Below are positions 9,064-19,069 of a stretch of 58,271 bases of DNA, piece after piece. A program made the translations under genes and the position numbers. Position 1 is the stretch's first letter. Each line of letters opens with the position of its first letter. This DNA comes from Sphingobacteriales bacterium (lineage in GTDB: Bacteria; Bacteroidota; Bacteroidia; Chitinophagales; Chitinophagaceae), in assembly GCA_004295245.1 (NCBI GenBank), contig REAR01000095.1, forward strand, positions 1-58,271. The letters run 5' to 3'. Under the pieces are notes generated by a model. It was not told the origin of the DNA, made no database searches, and saw only the letters and a program-made list of their open reading frames with translations.

Positions 9064-9822
9064 TTATCTACCCTGCATAGCACTTAGCATATTGCCATAA
9101 ATGCCATTCAAGCTGCTTAAGTTTTTAGCCAGAATTGCAATTTGATCTTGCGTTTTCTTAGCATCATCTACGCTACCCTGCATTGCTTGTGAAGCCTGTG
9201 CCAGGTTGCTATAGAAATTATTCATTGCTTTCAGGTGGTTATTGGTATCCTGTAACTCTAATTCATAAATAGTATTTAAACTAGATAAATTTTTAGTTAA
9301 TACCTGTACCTGACCATGAAACTGCTTGGTAGATTCAGATGCATCGTTAAAAGATTGCATGGTTGCAGCAGATTTAGTATAGGCATCTTTCATAGCGCCT
9401 AAAGCACCTGCAGCTTCTTTTGTTTTTGCTGTAAAATCGTTTGTAGAAGAAACTACATCCGTAGCATCTTTAATCTGACTTACAGTAGAACCAAATTTTT
9501 GAAAACCTTCACTTAATTTTTTTAGATTGGCTGGAGTAATATCTGCTTCCTGCATCATCTTATCCAAAGAATTTAAAGCAGGGTTGCCCGCATTACCCAT
9601 TTTAGGTAGGGCTTCTGCAATAGCAGCCATTTCACCTCCGGGAGGCGGTAAGAATGCATATACTAAGAATATAGCAGCCTCGGTTAATAATCCTATTGTT
9701 AACATCCAGTCTGCAAATGGTTTGTGCAAAATTTTTGCCCATGCCCCAAAGATTACGACAGCGGCACCCACGCACACTATCACGTTTACTAATTTTTCGG
9801 TTGATTTACTTGTTCCAGCCAT
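9064..9822 (-). CDS. gldL: Type IX secretion / gliding motor protein GldL
   Basis: GldL (PorL) is the inner-membrane partner of GldM in the proton-driven motor. The 252 residues have two TM helices (about 11-31 and 40-59) and a long cytoplasmic, Gln/Ala/Ser-rich helical tail. Glu48 sits within the second helix (GLLTEAAIF), in the place of the conserved motor glutamate known as Glu49 in Flavobacterium johnsoniae GldL. The Pro-Pro-Pro-Gly turn after helix 2 is also typical. Gene order K-L-M-N confirms identity. Confidence 0.95.
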   Translation of the reverse strand: MAGTSKSTEKLVNVIVCVGAAVVIFGAWAKILHKPFADWMLTIGLLTEAAIFLVYAFLPPPGGEMAAIAEALPKMGNAGNPALNSLDKMMQEADITPANLKKLSEGFQKFGSTVSQIKDATDVVSSTNDFTAKTKEAAGALGAMKDAYTKSAATMQSFNDASESTKQFHGQVQVLTKNLSSLNTIYELELQDTNNHLKAMNNFYSNLAQASQAMQGSVDDAKKTQDQIAILAKNLSSLNGIYGNMLSAMQGR

Positions 9823-9941
9823 AGTTTTCGTTTTTAAGAGTTTTTAAACGGGTTTAGAGAATAAGTATCTGATTTGATTTTTTTAAATCAATGAATTGAA
9901 CGAACCTATTTTTAAAAAATTTTGTTCAAAATGTTAAATTA

Positions 9942-11222
9942 TCAACGGCGGCCTTGCATAGCAGGCAAGTCAATCACACAACGGAATCCGATATATGATT
10001 TACAAGTGTCCTGGTATTCGTAGGTGCGGGTTCCTGTCTGAAGGAAGTAACCAACATCTTTCCAGCTACCGCCACGCAATACTTTCCGCTTCATCCTTGG
10101 AGGATCGGAATCTTTTGCATTGTAGCGAATATCAGGGTTCATATCGTGTTGGAAATTGTAGCCACCTTCATAGTATAAAGAAGAAGTCCATTCTGCAACA
10201 TTACCAGCCATACAGTACAAGCCAAAATCATTAGGCCAGTAACCATCAGCTCTAACTGTATAGAAACCTCCATCTTCAGGATAGTTGCCACGGCCTGGCT
10301 TAAAGTTAGCCAATAAACAGCCTTTCTTATTTCTCAGGTAATAATTACCCCAAGGAAACATAGATTGAGAACGACCGCCTCTTGAAGCATATTCCCACTC
10401 AGCTTCTGTAGGTAAGCGGAAATCCGATTCCTGTGCTCTTTTTTTAGATTCCAGGAAAGAGTTCAGATAATGTGTTCTCCACTCACAAAATGCTGTAGCC
10501 TGGCTCCAATTCACACCCACAACAGGATAATTACCAAATGATGGATGTGAAAAATATCGCTTCGTCATAGGCTCATTGTATGAGTAAGAGAAGTCGCGAA
10601 TCCAAACTAATGTATCGGGATAAATGCGTACATCTTTTTTGATGATGAAGTTAGAACGAGCTTTACCGGCATTTTCTCTGCGGGCAGCTTCTTTAGTATC
10701 AAAGGTCTCTGAATGATACACTAACTTATTAGGATCAATTTCTTTTTTTCCAAAAATTCTGTTTTCAGGAGTAACTATTAGTTGATCTATTTTTTCAGTG
10801 GTAGCTTTATCACCCCACTTAATAGTTTGTGCTTTTTTCCAATCTACCAAATCAACACCATCAACACTTTTAACATAACCCATCAGCTTAGCGGCTGTTG
10901 AATCACGTACCCAGTTTACAAACTGGCGATATTCGTTGTTGGTAATTTCAGTGGCATCCATCCAAAAGCCATTGATAGAAACTTGCTTATTACGGGCTGT
11001 ATAAGCATAATTCACATCCTCATCGCTGGGGCCCATGTGAAAGGTGCCTGGTGGAATGTATACCATACCAGGAGGTTTGGGTAGAGAGTAACGACCGCCA
11101 GGTGTAACACCGTGTAACTGACCGTCGTTGGCTAATCCTTTTGAGGACTTACCTAACTTACCACAGCTTACCAGAAACACACTGGCAACTGCTACTAGCA
11201 AAGACAGGTTTTTCATTTTCAT
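9942..11222 (-). CDS. gldK: Gliding motility lipoprotein GldK (formylglycine-enzyme-like fold)
   Basis: GldK (PorK) is an outer-membrane lipoprotein that forms the periplasmic ring of the type IX system with GldN. I chose the start at 11222, giving 426 residues, because the protein then begins MKMKNLSLL with lipobox FLVSC (Cys20). A -7 promoter box at 11242-11249 lies just upstream, and an earlier ATG at 11264 would lie before that box. The SUMF1/FGE-like domain has MVYIPPGTFHMG, MDATEITNNEYRQFV, GVNWSQATAFCEWR, RLPTEAEWEYASRGG and IGFRCV. It opens the gldKLMN operon. Confidence 0.93.
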   Translation of the reverse strand: MKMKNLSLLVAVASVFLVSCGKLGKSSKGLANDGQLHGVTPGGRYSLPKPPGMVYIPPGTFHMGPSDEDVNYAYTARNKQVSINGFWMDATEITNNEYRQFVNWVRDSTAAKLMGYVKSVDGVDLVDWKKAQTIKWGDKATTEKIDQLIVTPENRIFGKKEIDPNKLVYHSETFDTKEAARRENAGKARSNFIIKKDVRIYPDTLVWIRDFSYSYNEPMTKRYFSHPSFGNYPVVGVNWSQATAFCEWRTHYLNSFLESKKRAQESDFRLPTEAEWEYASRGGRSQSMFPWGNYYLRNKKGCLLANFKPGRGNYPEDGGFYTVRADGYWPNDFGLYCMAGNVAEWTSSLYYEGGYNFQHDMNPDIRYNAKDSDPPRMKRKVLRGGSWKDVGYFLQTGTRTYEYQDTCKSYIGFRCVIDLPAMQGRR

Positions 11223-11241
11223 AATATTAAAGGGTATTCGG

Positions 11242-11273
11242 CAAATATAATGTTTTGACAACATTGACTACAA
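11242..11273 (-). promoter_or_regulatory. Predicted promoter of the gldKLMN operon
   Basis: On the minus strand TATATTTG (11242-11249) fits the Bacteroidota -7 consensus TAnnTTTG. A TTG at 11271-11273 lies 21 bp further upstream, in the -33 position. The gldK start codon is 19 bp downstream of the -7 box. Confidence 0.6.
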
Positions 11274-11387
11274 GTTTAAAAATTAATTTTGGGTGTTCAA
11301 ATAGTAAATTCCCCGTTTAACAGAAACGTGTTTTAAGTTTAGTTTATTGTTTTAGGGGGAAACTTAATACCAATTTTTCACTTTTCT

Positions 11388-13430
11388 TTAGTTCTCAAGT
11401 TGTTGGACTAATTCCTGGAGGGTATTTACGGGAGTAATACAATGTGAATTTTCGCATAAATAAATCAGTGGCGCTTCTTCAATTGTCTTGCCCGCAAGTA
11501 AGGGAAAACCATTATCAATAAGGGTAGCGGATTGAAGTATTTTGTTGGGCATGAAGATATATAAAATACCTTTCAGCAATTCGTTAAAATTTCTACCGCT
11601 GATCACAATTTCCTTCCAACCCTTTGCTTCCAGCATCATATTATTTGCCCAAACTCCAAAAGATACAGGGTACCTCGATACCGGCCCCTCAACACTTTGC
11701 ATCATTTTTAAAGCTCGTTGTTTCCACGCTACTTTATCAAATACGTGGCCCAAATAGTTTAGGTTTCCTGCCATTACCGCATTACCAGAAGGCATGGCCC
11801 CATCATAAACCTCTTTTTTTCTAAAAATTACATCCAATTGTTCCTTAGAAGTATAAAAAAAGAACCCCGTTTCTGCTTCTGAAAAATGCAACACTACATA
11901 TTCTGCCAACTCTTTTGCCTGGTACAAATAACTGCCGTCTCCGGTTATTTCCTGCAAATGAATGCATGCCTGAATCAGCAACGCATAATCGTCTAAAAAA
12001 GCCAGCGACTTACCTTCGTTATTTTTATACGAATGATAAAAAGATGCCCCATTTTTACTTTTAAAATGACTTAATAAATATCGCATATTTCTTATAGCCA
12101 ATTCTCGGTAAAACTCGTTTTGGGTGGCTGCAAAAGCTTTGCTGAGCGCTGTATTCATCAAAGCATTCCATCCTAAAATAAGTTTGTCATCTAAACCTGG
12201 CTTAACTCTTTTTTCTCTTGCCTGCAGTAATATTTTTTTGGCCTCCGCAATCCGTTCTTCCAGCACACCAACCGTAATACCAAGTTCAGCTGCAATAACA
12301 GTTTCGTTACTCAACTTATTTAAAATAGATACACCCTCCCAATTACCGTTTAATGTAACATCAAATAATTGGCAAAACCATTCAGCATTTTGTCTAAGTA
12401 GCTTTTCAATTTCGGTTTTAGTCCAAACATAATAACGCCCTTCCTCGCCTTCGCTGTCTGCATCAATTGCTGCATAAAAACCACCCTCAGCATTTGTAAG
12501 TTCTCTTAATAAAAAGTCAATTGTAGCAATAATTCCTTCTTTATACTTTATGTGGCCGGTTACCTGGTATGCTTCACTCAATATTGTTACAAACAATGCA
12601 TTATCATAAAGCATTTTTTCAAAATGAGGTACCAGCCATTCATTATCGGTTGCATACCGGGCCAACCCGCCACCAACCTGATCGTAAATGCCACCAAATA
12701 ACATTTTATCAATACTTAAAGTAGCCTGTTGCAGTGCGGCCTCATTCTTATAAAAATGATAATACCGCAATAAAAACTGAATGGTAAATGTTTGAGGAAA
12801 TTTTGGGGCATGTCCAAAGCCTCCTTCCGTTGTATCAGCAGCCTTTATAATATTGTCAAAGGCCCGGTGTATCAATTCTTCTCTGTTTTCAGTTGCAGTA
12901 TTTTTTGTATGGATGCCGAAATTATTGGCATTAACCAGGTGTTGTGTTAAGCTTTCTGCCTGTGCATTAATATCATCTCTTTTATTTAAAAAAGCATGGC
13001 TAACCCCTTCCAACACTTCTTTCCACGATGGACGGTTATGCACCCGTTGTGGCGGAAAATAGGTGCCTCCATAAAATGGTTTTTTATCGGGTGTTAAAAA
13101 AACATTCAATGGCCAGCCACCCTGCCCAGACATTGCCTGCAGGGCATCCATGTATATATGATCCAGATCGGGCCGTTCCTCTCTATCTATTTTAATATTT
13201 ATGAAATTTTCATTCATAATAGCTGCTGTAGCGGCGTCTTCAAAACTTTCCCGCTCCATTACATGGCACCAATGGCAAGCCGAGTAACCAATACTTACCA
13301 ATATCACTTTATCCTTATCCTTTGCTAGTGTTAATGCCTCCTCTCCCCAAGGATGCCATTGCACGGGGTTATATGCATGTTGCAAAAGATAGGGGCTTGT
13401 TTCATTTATTAGTTTATTGGGTTGGCTCAT
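11388..13430 (-). CDS. Thioredoxin-domain protein of the YyaL/DUF255 family
   Basis: A 680-residue protein with an N-terminal thioredoxin-like domain ([14 protein letters not shown], then the CHWC redox motif at 52-55 and [12 protein letters not shown]). A long alpha/alpha-barrel region follows, like the N-acylglucosamine-2-epimerase/six-hairpin glycosidase fold. This is the YyaL/SPATA20 architecture, whose biochemical role is poorly known. I start at ATG 13430 ([19 protein letters not shown]) because that is where family homology begins. The open frame continues 31 codons further upstream, but that extension is translated repeat DNA. It is cytoplasmic by lack of a signal peptide. Confidence 0.9.
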   Translation of the reverse strand: MSQPNKLINETSPYLLQHAYNPVQWHPWGEEALTLAKDKDKVILVSIGYSACHWCHVMERESFEDAATAAIMNENFINIKIDREERPDLDHIYMDALQAMSGQGGWPLNVFLTPDKKPFYGGTYFPPQRVHNRPSWKEVLEGVSHAFLNKRDDINAQAESLTQHLVNANNFGIHTKNTATENREELIHRAFDNIIKAADTTEGGFGHAPKFPQTFTIQFLLRYYHFYKNEAALQQATLSIDKMLFGGIYDQVGGGLARYATDNEWLVPHFEKMLYDNALFVTILSEAYQVTGHIKYKEGIIATIDFLLRELTNAEGGFYAAIDADSEGEEGRYYVWTKTEIEKLLRQNAEWFCQLFDVTLNGNWEGVSILNKLSNETVIAAELGITVGVLEERIAEAKKILLQAREKRVKPGLDDKLILGWNALMNTALSKAFAATQNEFYRELAIRNMRYLLSHFKSKNGASFYHSYKNNEGKSLAFLDDYALLIQACIHLQEITGDGSYLYQAKELAEYVVLHFSEAETGFFFYTSKEQLDVIFRKKEVYDGAMPSGNAVMAGNLNYLGHVFDKVAWKQRALKMMQSVEGPVSRYPVSFGVWANNMMLEAKGWKEIVISGRNFNELLKGILYIFMPNKILQSATLIDNGFPLLAGKTIEEAPLIYLCENSHCITPVNTLQELVQQLEN

Positions 13431-13443
13431 GGTAGTTTTTTGT

Positions 13444-13646
13444 GTAGCCGGCGGTAGTGCAGTGGTCAGCAGTTGTTGCGTCGCACACTGCAACGGCAGT
13501 AATGCTGTTAAACAAAAATACAACTGCCAGCTGCTTTGGCTACTGCTAAATTAGTGGAAGCAAATTATATTAATTGCTGCTACCTGCACTGCAGATGAAG
13601 TGATTGCGACGCAACGATACTGCCATGAAAAACCATGGCTGGTAAT
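13444..13646. repeat. Dispersed palindromic element, copy 2
   Basis: Termini are GTAGCCGGC (13444-13452) and GCTGGTAAT (13638-13646). The left core is GTTGCGTCGCACACT (13475-13489). The right core, TGCGACGCAAC (13605-13615), is preceded by GATGAAGTGAT instead of AAGTG, a variant shared with the copy near 46070. The right arm carries TGCCATGAAAAACCATGGCTGG. It ends 6 bp from the hemD stop codon. Confidence 0.85.
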
Positions 13647-13652
13647 ATGCCA

Positions 13653-14444
13653 TTATTTCTTTGAGAGATCGCTTAAAAATTTATCTAACGCTGCCACCAT
13701 AGAAGGAGCTTGTGGCAGGGGAGCTTTAATTTCTAATTGCAGACCGGCTTCTTCAATGGCCTTAGATGTATTGTTACCAAATGCGCCAATAAAAGTGCCG
13801 TTTTGTTTAAAATCTGGCAGGTTATCAAAAAGGCTTTTTACACCGCTGGGTGTAAAAAAACAAATTACATCAAAAACTGTTTTTTGCAGCACATCTTTAA
13901 CATCGCTGCTAATGGTTTTGTACATGAACGGGGTGGCAAACTCGCAATTATTTGCTTTAAGCCAATTAATGATTTCATTGTCCTGCTGATTTTCTGAGCA
14001 GGGGTATAGAAATTTTTCGTTTTCCTTATGTTTATTTATTACATCAAACATACTTTTATTGGTGCCATTGGCGCCATAAAACACTTTGCGTTTGCGGTAA
14101 AGAATAAATTTTTGAAGGTATAAAGCCACGGCTTCTGTAATACAGAAATACTTGGTATCCTGAGAAATATTTACTTTCATTTCTTCGCAGGTGCGAAAGA
14201 AATGATCAATTGCATTACGGCTGGTAAAAATGACGCCGGTAAAAGCGGCTATATCAATTTTTTGCCTGCGAAAATCTTTAGAAGGTATAGCATCTAATTT
14301 GATAAAAGGATGGAACTCCAGCGTAACATCGTATCTTCTGGCCAGTTCAAAATAAGGAGACTTATCAGAATCTGGTCTTGGCTGGGTAATAAGGATCGTT
14401 TTCACACTTTTACCGGATGCAGGTTTAGCGCCGTTCTTCACCAT
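13653..14444 (-). CDS. hemD: Uroporphyrinogen-III synthase (HemD)
   Basis: HemD cyclises hydroxymethylbilane to uroporphyrinogen III in tetrapyrrole (heme, B12) synthesis. The family is poorly conserved in sequence. The call rests on the N-terminal segment KTILITQPRPDSDKSPYFELA, the GVIFTSRNAIDHFF motif near residues 90-103, and the later VICFFTPSGVKSLFDNLPDF and GTFIGAFGNNTSKAIEEAGL segments, which match the two-domain HemD fold. The length of 263 is normal. The DUF4271 gene lies just upstream, an arrangement common in Bacteroidota. Confidence 0.88.
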   Translation of the reverse strand: MVKNGAKPASGKSVKTILITQPRPDSDKSPYFELARRYDVTLEFHPFIKLDAIPSKDFRRQKIDIAAFTGVIFTSRNAIDHFFRTCEEMKVNISQDTKYFCITEAVALYLQKFILYRKRKVFYGANGTNKSMFDVINKHKENEKFLYPCSENQQDNEIINWLKANNCEFATPFMYKTISSDVKDVLQKTVFDVICFFTPSGVKSLFDNLPDFKQNGTFIGAFGNNTSKAIEEAGLQLEIKAPLPQAPSMVAALDKFLSDLSKK

Positions 14445-14480
14445 GTTAAATACAAATATGGATTCGCAATAAAAAATTGT

Positions 14481-15443
14481 TTACAAAAAACGTTGCAGCA
14501 CCTTATACATCAACAAAAGGGGTGCTATTTCAAAGGCGCAAAGGTATATAAAAAAGTGAAACTGACTAACTTTTACTTCTCTGCGCACGGGGGCAAAAGA
14601 CACCAGGTAGCGATACACAAAGAAAAGCAGCACTATTGCAAAGCCTGCGGTTATTAATGGGGGCTTCCACAAAGCTGGCGCAAAAGCCAACATGGCCAGC
14701 ACTGGCAATAAAAAAATGCCCATCAGTTTATTTACCAGGTATACTATAAAAATATAAGTTGCTGCCGCTTCTTTCATATTAAACACCCAACCGGTAAATC
14801 TTAAAACCAGATATTTTACCAGGTATGTTATAGCTACCACGCCACAGCTGTATAGCAATAACCACCAAAAAGAAAACTGTTGTAACAAGCTATAATGCTG
14901 CAATACAAAAAAAACAAACAGCCCGCCCGAAAGCACAAATAAAATATTAAGTAACAAAGAAGGCAGGGCAGCTTGTAATAACTGTTCTCGTATTTGCTTT
15001 TGTTTTAAAGAGGCCCGAAAAACGAGTGAAAATATATTTTCAAAATAGCGGGGAAAACTTGTTTTTATAATACCCAAAAAAAAGAAAAGACCTGCAAGCA
15101 GGTAAAAAAAATGGTCTTCATCTGCATGTAGATGCTCCGACTCTATGCGGGGTACCGGCCTGCCTAAAAAATTAAACCAGGGGTGTAGTTTTAAAACACT
15201 GCTATAACTTATTCTTCCGGTAAAGTTGGTTTGTTTTGAGGGCAACTGACTGCTATCAACTTTTATTGCCAGCGAGTCAATAATCTGTTTTGCGGGTAAA
15301 GAATCGGTAACAACAGCAGCGCTAACGCTTCTTTTTATGCTATCTCTGTTAACATACAGGCTACCGGTTTGCTGGGCATTGGCGCCTTTGATGCTGGCAA
15401 GCACCACCCCTAGCAACCATATAATTTTAAAACACCATTTCAT
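14481..15443 (-). CDS. DUF4271 membrane protein
   Basis: A 320-residue protein with an N-terminal signal-like helix (about 1-23), a polar region to about 105, and then about seven hydrophobic segments, for example LLAGLFFFLGIIKTSF, FWWLLLYSCGVVAITYLV and LITAGFAIVLLFFVYRYLV. It matches what I know of DUF4271, a Bacteroidota family usually found beside hemD as here. The gap to hemD is 36 bp. No biochemical role is established. It ends in a Tyr/Leu-rich C-terminus in the membrane. Confidence 0.8.
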   Translation of the reverse strand: MKWCFKIIWLLGVVLASIKGANAQQTGSLYVNRDSIKRSVSAAVVTDSLPAKQIIDSLAIKVDSSQLPSKQTNFTGRISYSSVLKLHPWFNFLGRPVPRIESEHLHADEDHFFYLLAGLFFFLGIIKTSFPRYFENIFSLVFRASLKQKQIREQLLQAALPSLLLNILFVLSGGLFVFFVLQHYSLLQQFSFWWLLLYSCGVVAITYLVKYLVLRFTGWVFNMKEAAATYIFIVYLVNKLMGIFLLPVLAMLAFAPALWKPPLITAGFAIVLLFFVYRYLVSFAPVRREVKVSQFHFFIYLCAFEIAPLLLMYKVLQRFL

Positions 15444-15477
15444 TTAAGCATGCAAAAATAATAGTATGCGGCTTTAA

Positions 15478-17292
15478 TTAAAAATAACTTACAAATCCAA
15501 GATGAATTTTGGACTGTCGCAGATCAAACTTCACATCGTTGCGCTTGCCGGTGGCGTAAGATATATTAAAAATACCTGCTTTTGTTTCGAAAGATAAACC
15601 CAACCCTGCACCAATAAAACTATTTTCTTGCTTTAGGTTAACACTGTTGTTTTTTGCCCAGGCGCCATCTGTAAAAACAAAAAAGTATGAATTGGTGCCC
15701 ACCAAATAGCGATACTCTGCGGTTACTACCGTGTACGCCGATGCAAAAATGCTTTCCTCATCAAAGCCTCGTAATAATTTATAGCCTCCAATCTGAAACA
15801 ACTCATTTCTGAAAATAGTGGGGCTTTGTATCCAACCTACAGTAACAGCAGTTTTTAAAACAGATTGCCTGGTTAAAGAAAAATACCGGGCCAATACGGC
15901 CTTCAACTTAAACTGATAGGTATTTAGTTTTATTGAATCGTATAAAGAAGCATATTGAAACCCGGGGTCTTTCAGATTTACAATCACATTGTTCTTTCTT
16001 ATTTTTCTTAACCCAGTAGCCGTATTAATATAAAACTCAAACCCTTTACGAGGGTTTAGCCGGTAATTTGTTTTGTTTAATTCATACTCAATACCAATAT
16101 TAGAAGCACTTACATCAATTTCGTTAGGTAATCTTTTAAGCAACCGCAAACTGGCCGTATCTACACTTAAAAGATTGGTGCGTGCCGCCTGAAAATAAAT
16201 TTTACCGGTTTGATTAACAGATAATGCATATAAAGCACCTAGTGTAAAATTCAGGTTTAAAAAAGAAGAGTCCTTTCTGAATAAATCAAAGGTGGTATTA
16301 ATACCAAAAGGAGTGCCGGCAATATACGGTTGCTGGTATTGCAGGTTTAGCCTTGGCGACTTTGGCTGTATCTGCTGCCAGTTCAATGCCATCAACTCTC
16401 CGTTACCTAAAACATTGCGTAGGTTAATATTCGCCTCGCCGGTAAACATCAATTTGGTACGCACATTTTCATAGCCGTTATTAGCAAACTGGTTAGCTGG
16501 TAAAAAGCCTAACAATACATTTACCTGGCTGCTCTTTTTGGGCTGCAGGTACAGGTTCACCAGCGACCCCGTGCCCAGCATGGTTAAATCCCAGGGCTGT
16601 TGCTGCTGCACATAACTAAGTTCTGCAATACGCTTATTAATATTCTGTAGTTTCGATTTTTGATAGATTGCTCCGTTTTTAATATCCAGGTAGCGCTGCA
16701 TAAACAGGTTATTAATAACAGCTGCACCAAAAATGCGGATGCTATCAATTTTATACAATCGCCCCCTGTTTACATGTAAAAGTGCCGAAAAGCTGCCATC
16801 GTTTAATTGAATGCTATCTAACTGCAAGGCCGCAAACGGATACCCATTGTCTTCAAAATAGTTCAGCAGGTTTTGCTGCAATTGCTGCAGTTGCGCCAAC
16901 TGCAGGGGTTTGTTTAAAAGTGCCTTTGTATTCCAACCGGCTTGCTGCAAAACAGCTTCATCTTGTTTATTGGTGTAAATAGCTGCTAATTGATATTGCT
17001 GCCCCACAAAAAGGTCAATATGTGCTGTTGCAGAATCATAATACAAACTATCTATAGATGCTGCAGCAAAGCCCTTCAATTGTAATTGCGTACGCAAATT
17101 GTTAATATAGGTAAAACATGCTTCTCTTGAGGTAAAAGAGGTTTGCAACTGTAATTCTTTTTTTATAAAAGCCGTATCTCTGTCAACCGGCAAAACCTGC
17201 AAGCGGTATTGCGCTTGCACGCAATAATTGCCCAGTAATAAACCAGTGCAAATACACCACTTAATAAAAACAGATACTATTACCTTTGGCAT
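15478..17292 (-). CDS. BamA/TamA-like outer-membrane protein (POTRA plus 16-strand barrel)
   Basis: A 604-residue protein with a signal peptide (about 1-28). POTRA-like repeats cover about residues 30-230 (one contains INKRIAELSYVQQQQPW), and the C-terminal barrel resembles the surface-antigen (D15) family. The barrel segment GGYKLLRGFDEESIFASAY carries the conserved L/RGF loop motif of Omp85 proteins, and the chain ends in Phe (GFVSYF), as outer-membrane insertion signals do. Its gene lies 34 bp upstream of the DUF4271 gene on the same strand. It is likely an Omp85-type insertase or translocase rather than the main BamA, because the POTRA region is short. Confidence 0.85.
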   Translation of the reverse strand: MPKVIVSVFIKWCICTGLLLGNYCVQAQYRLQVLPVDRDTAFIKKELQLQTSFTSREACFTYINNLRTQLQLKGFAAASIDSLYYDSATAHIDLFVGQQYQLAAIYTNKQDEAVLQQAGWNTKALLNKPLQLAQLQQLQQNLLNYFEDNGYPFAALQLDSIQLNDGSFSALLHVNRGRLYKIDSIRIFGAAVINNLFMQRYLDIKNGAIYQKSKLQNINKRIAELSYVQQQQPWDLTMLGTGSLVNLYLQPKKSSQVNVLLGFLPANQFANNGYENVRTKLMFTGEANINLRNVLGNGELMALNWQQIQPKSPRLNLQYQQPYIAGTPFGINTTFDLFRKDSSFLNLNFTLGALYALSVNQTGKIYFQAARTNLLSVDTASLRLLKRLPNEIDVSASNIGIEYELNKTNYRLNPRKGFEFYINTATGLRKIRKNNVIVNLKDPGFQYASLYDSIKLNTYQFKLKAVLARYFSLTRQSVLKTAVTVGWIQSPTIFRNELFQIGGYKLLRGFDEESIFASAYTVVTAEYRYLVGTNSYFFVFTDGAWAKNNSVNLKQENSFIGAGLGLSFETKAGIFNISYATGKRNDVKFDLRQSKIHLGFVSYF

Positions 17293-17324
17293 AAATTTTA
17301 AAGGGCCTAATTAATTACAAATGT

Positions 17325-18465
17325 ATGGCGGGCATTTATCTACACATTCCTTTTTGCAAAAAAGCCTGTCACTACTGCAATTTTCATTTTTCTACCAGCC
17401 TTGGTTTAAAAAACGATTTAATAGCGGCTTTATTGAAAGAAATACCCCTGCAAAAAGATTATTTACAAGGCCAGCCCATTAACACCATTTATTTTGGCGG
17501 CGGCACCCCTTCAATTTTAGAAGCCCCGGAGCTGGAAGCTTTGCTAAATGAATTAAACAAGTATTATACTATTAACAGCCTTGCGGAAATAACCCTTGAA
17601 GCCAACCCAGATGATATTACAGAAACAAAACTGTATAACTGGAAGACCTTGGGCATAAACCGCCTAAGCATCGGCATTCAATCTTTTTTTGAGGAAGACT
17701 TGCTTTGGATGAACCGGGCACACAATGCTGCGGAAGCCCGCAACTGCCTGGCAACTGCCACCCGCTATTTTCAAAATATTACCATCGATCTTATTTATGG
17801 TTCTCCACTACTTACTAATGAACAGTGGCTGCAAAACCTTAGCATTGCCAACAGTTATAACATACCACATCTTTCCTGCTACGCACTTACGGTAGAGCCT
17901 GATACTGCCTTACAAAAAATGATTGCCCTGCAAAAAAAAGAAGCGGTTGACAGAAAAAGAAGCGGTTGACAGTGATAAACAAGCCCGGCAATTTTTACAA
18001 TTAATGGATTGGGCCAGCCAGCACCAATACGAGCACTACGAAATTTCAAACTTTGCAAAAACTGGTTACCACAGCAAACACAATAGTGCTTACTGGCAAG
18101 GCGTGCACTACCTTGGCCTGGGGCCATCGGCCCATTCTTACAATGGCAACAGCAGGCAATGGAATATTGCACATACCCCGCAATACATAAAAGCCCTGCA
18201 GCAAAACAACCTGCTTACAGAAACAGAACAGCTAACCGCAGCACAGCAACTGAACGAAACCATTATGATTGGCCTGAGAACAAAAGAAGGTATTAACCTT
18301 TTGCAGATTGCTACACAATTTGGACCACAAGCTGCGCAGCAAATACAAACCGCCGCTGCAAAACATTTGCAGCTATTGCATTTACAGCAAAACAACCATC
18401 AATTACAGTTAACCCAAAACGGAAAATTGTTTGCCGATGCTATTGCGGCCGATTTATTTGTGTAA
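17325..18465 (+). pseudogene. hemW: HemW-type radical SAM protein (heme chaperone), frameshifted by a 19-bp tandem duplication
   Basis: The N-terminal part (17325-17969) has the radical SAM motif CKKACHYCNFHF, GGGTPSIL and NRLSIGIQSF. The C-terminal part continues in another frame to 18465 (SNFAKTGYHSKHNSAYW, LGLGPSAHSY). The two frames meet in an exact 19-bp direct duplication (17935-17953 and 17954-17972). Removing one copy restores a single 373-codon frame reading IALQKKEAVDSDKQAR, the usual HemW length. The product would be a heme chaperone related to coproporphyrinogen dehydrogenase HemN. Either the gene is inactive in this isolate, or the duplication is reversible or an assembly error. 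The TAA stop overlaps the end of a palindromic element. Confidence 0.9.
17935..17972 (+). repeat. 19-bp exact tandem duplication inside hemW
   Basis: The unit AAAAAGAAGCGGTTGACAG occurs twice, at 17935-17953 and 17954-17972. Because 19 is not a multiple of three, it shifts the frame and creates a TGA stop at 17967-17969. Confidence 0.97.
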
Positions 18466-18592
18466 CCAGCAGTAGTATTCCATAGCTGCATCGTTGCGTC
18501 GCACACTTCAGCTAAAGAATATATGATCATACATTTCAACTGCACAAGTGTGCGACGCAACGGATGCTGATTAGTGATATGAAGCTGGCAAC
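18462..18592. repeat. Dispersed palindromic element, copy 3
   Basis: The left terminus GTAACCAGC (18462-18470) includes the hemW TAA stop. Cores are GTTGCGTCGCACACTT (18493-18508) and its exact reverse complement (18546-18561). The right terminus GCTGGCAAC is at 18584-18592. It lies between convergent genes, 6 bp from the XRE regulator stop. The right arm beyond the core has diverged from the other copies. Confidence 0.92.
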
Positions 18593-18598
18593 AAACTA

Positions 18599-18970
18599 TT
18601 ATTGCACATTACCCATAGTATTATCTACTGCTTGCAGCAAAGACATAATTACCGGATAGAACTCGTGTTTCTGCGGATGTTTAGCAGCAAGGTTACTGCG
18701 TAGACGATCAAAAGTCTCTAACAGATTTTCTTTTGAAACACTTTCTAATTGCAATACGCCGGCCTTGTGTATTTCAAAATCGTCTTTTAATAAATCAATA
18801 ATAGAAACTTCTAAAATTGCAGATAATAGTTTTACATGGTGCACAGTAAGTTGTGTAATATTATTCTCTATTTTACTATAAGCATTTTGAGAAATACTCA
18901 TTTTCTTAGCCACATAATCCTGCGAGTAATTTCTCATCTCTCTGTATCTGCGTATTACACTACCTGGCAT
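18599..18970 (-). CDS. XRE-family helix-turn-helix regulator
   Basis: A 123-residue protein with an N-terminal Cro/C1-type helix-turn-helix at about residues 4-60 (IRRYREMRNYSQDYVAKKM, then SISQNAYSKIENNITQLTV). The C-terminal half is helical and has no known domain. The gene stands alone, convergent with hemW across a palindromic element. Small single-domain XRE proteins of this kind occur widely in Bacteroidota, and the target is not evident here. The -7 region upstream is not clear. Confidence 0.88.
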   Translation of the reverse strand: MPGSVIRRYREMRNYSQDYVAKKMSISQNAYSKIENNITQLTVHHVKLLSAILEVSIIDLLKDDFEIHKAGVLQLESVSKENLLETFDRLRSNLAAKHPQKHEFYPVIMSLLQAVDNTMGNVQ

Positions 18971-19031
18971 AACATTAAGTTTGAGTAAATAACAGTAAAA
19001 AAAATGAAAGTTTTGTAGCTAATATTATAAA

Positions 19032-19069
19032 TGGCCGTATGCCAATAGCATCGGCTTAATGCATGCGGC
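19032..19069. other. Imperfect GC-rich hairpin upstream of the XRE gene
   Basis: GGCCGTATGC and GCATGCGGCC pair over ten positions with one G-T wobble and an 18-nt loop. It overlaps the end of the small ORF on the minus strand and could be its terminator or a structured RNA. Confidence 0.45.

Noticed and set aside
11223-11264. A longer GldK start at 11264
   Set aside because: It lies upstream of the -7 box, and the lipoprotein signal peptide begins properly at 11222.
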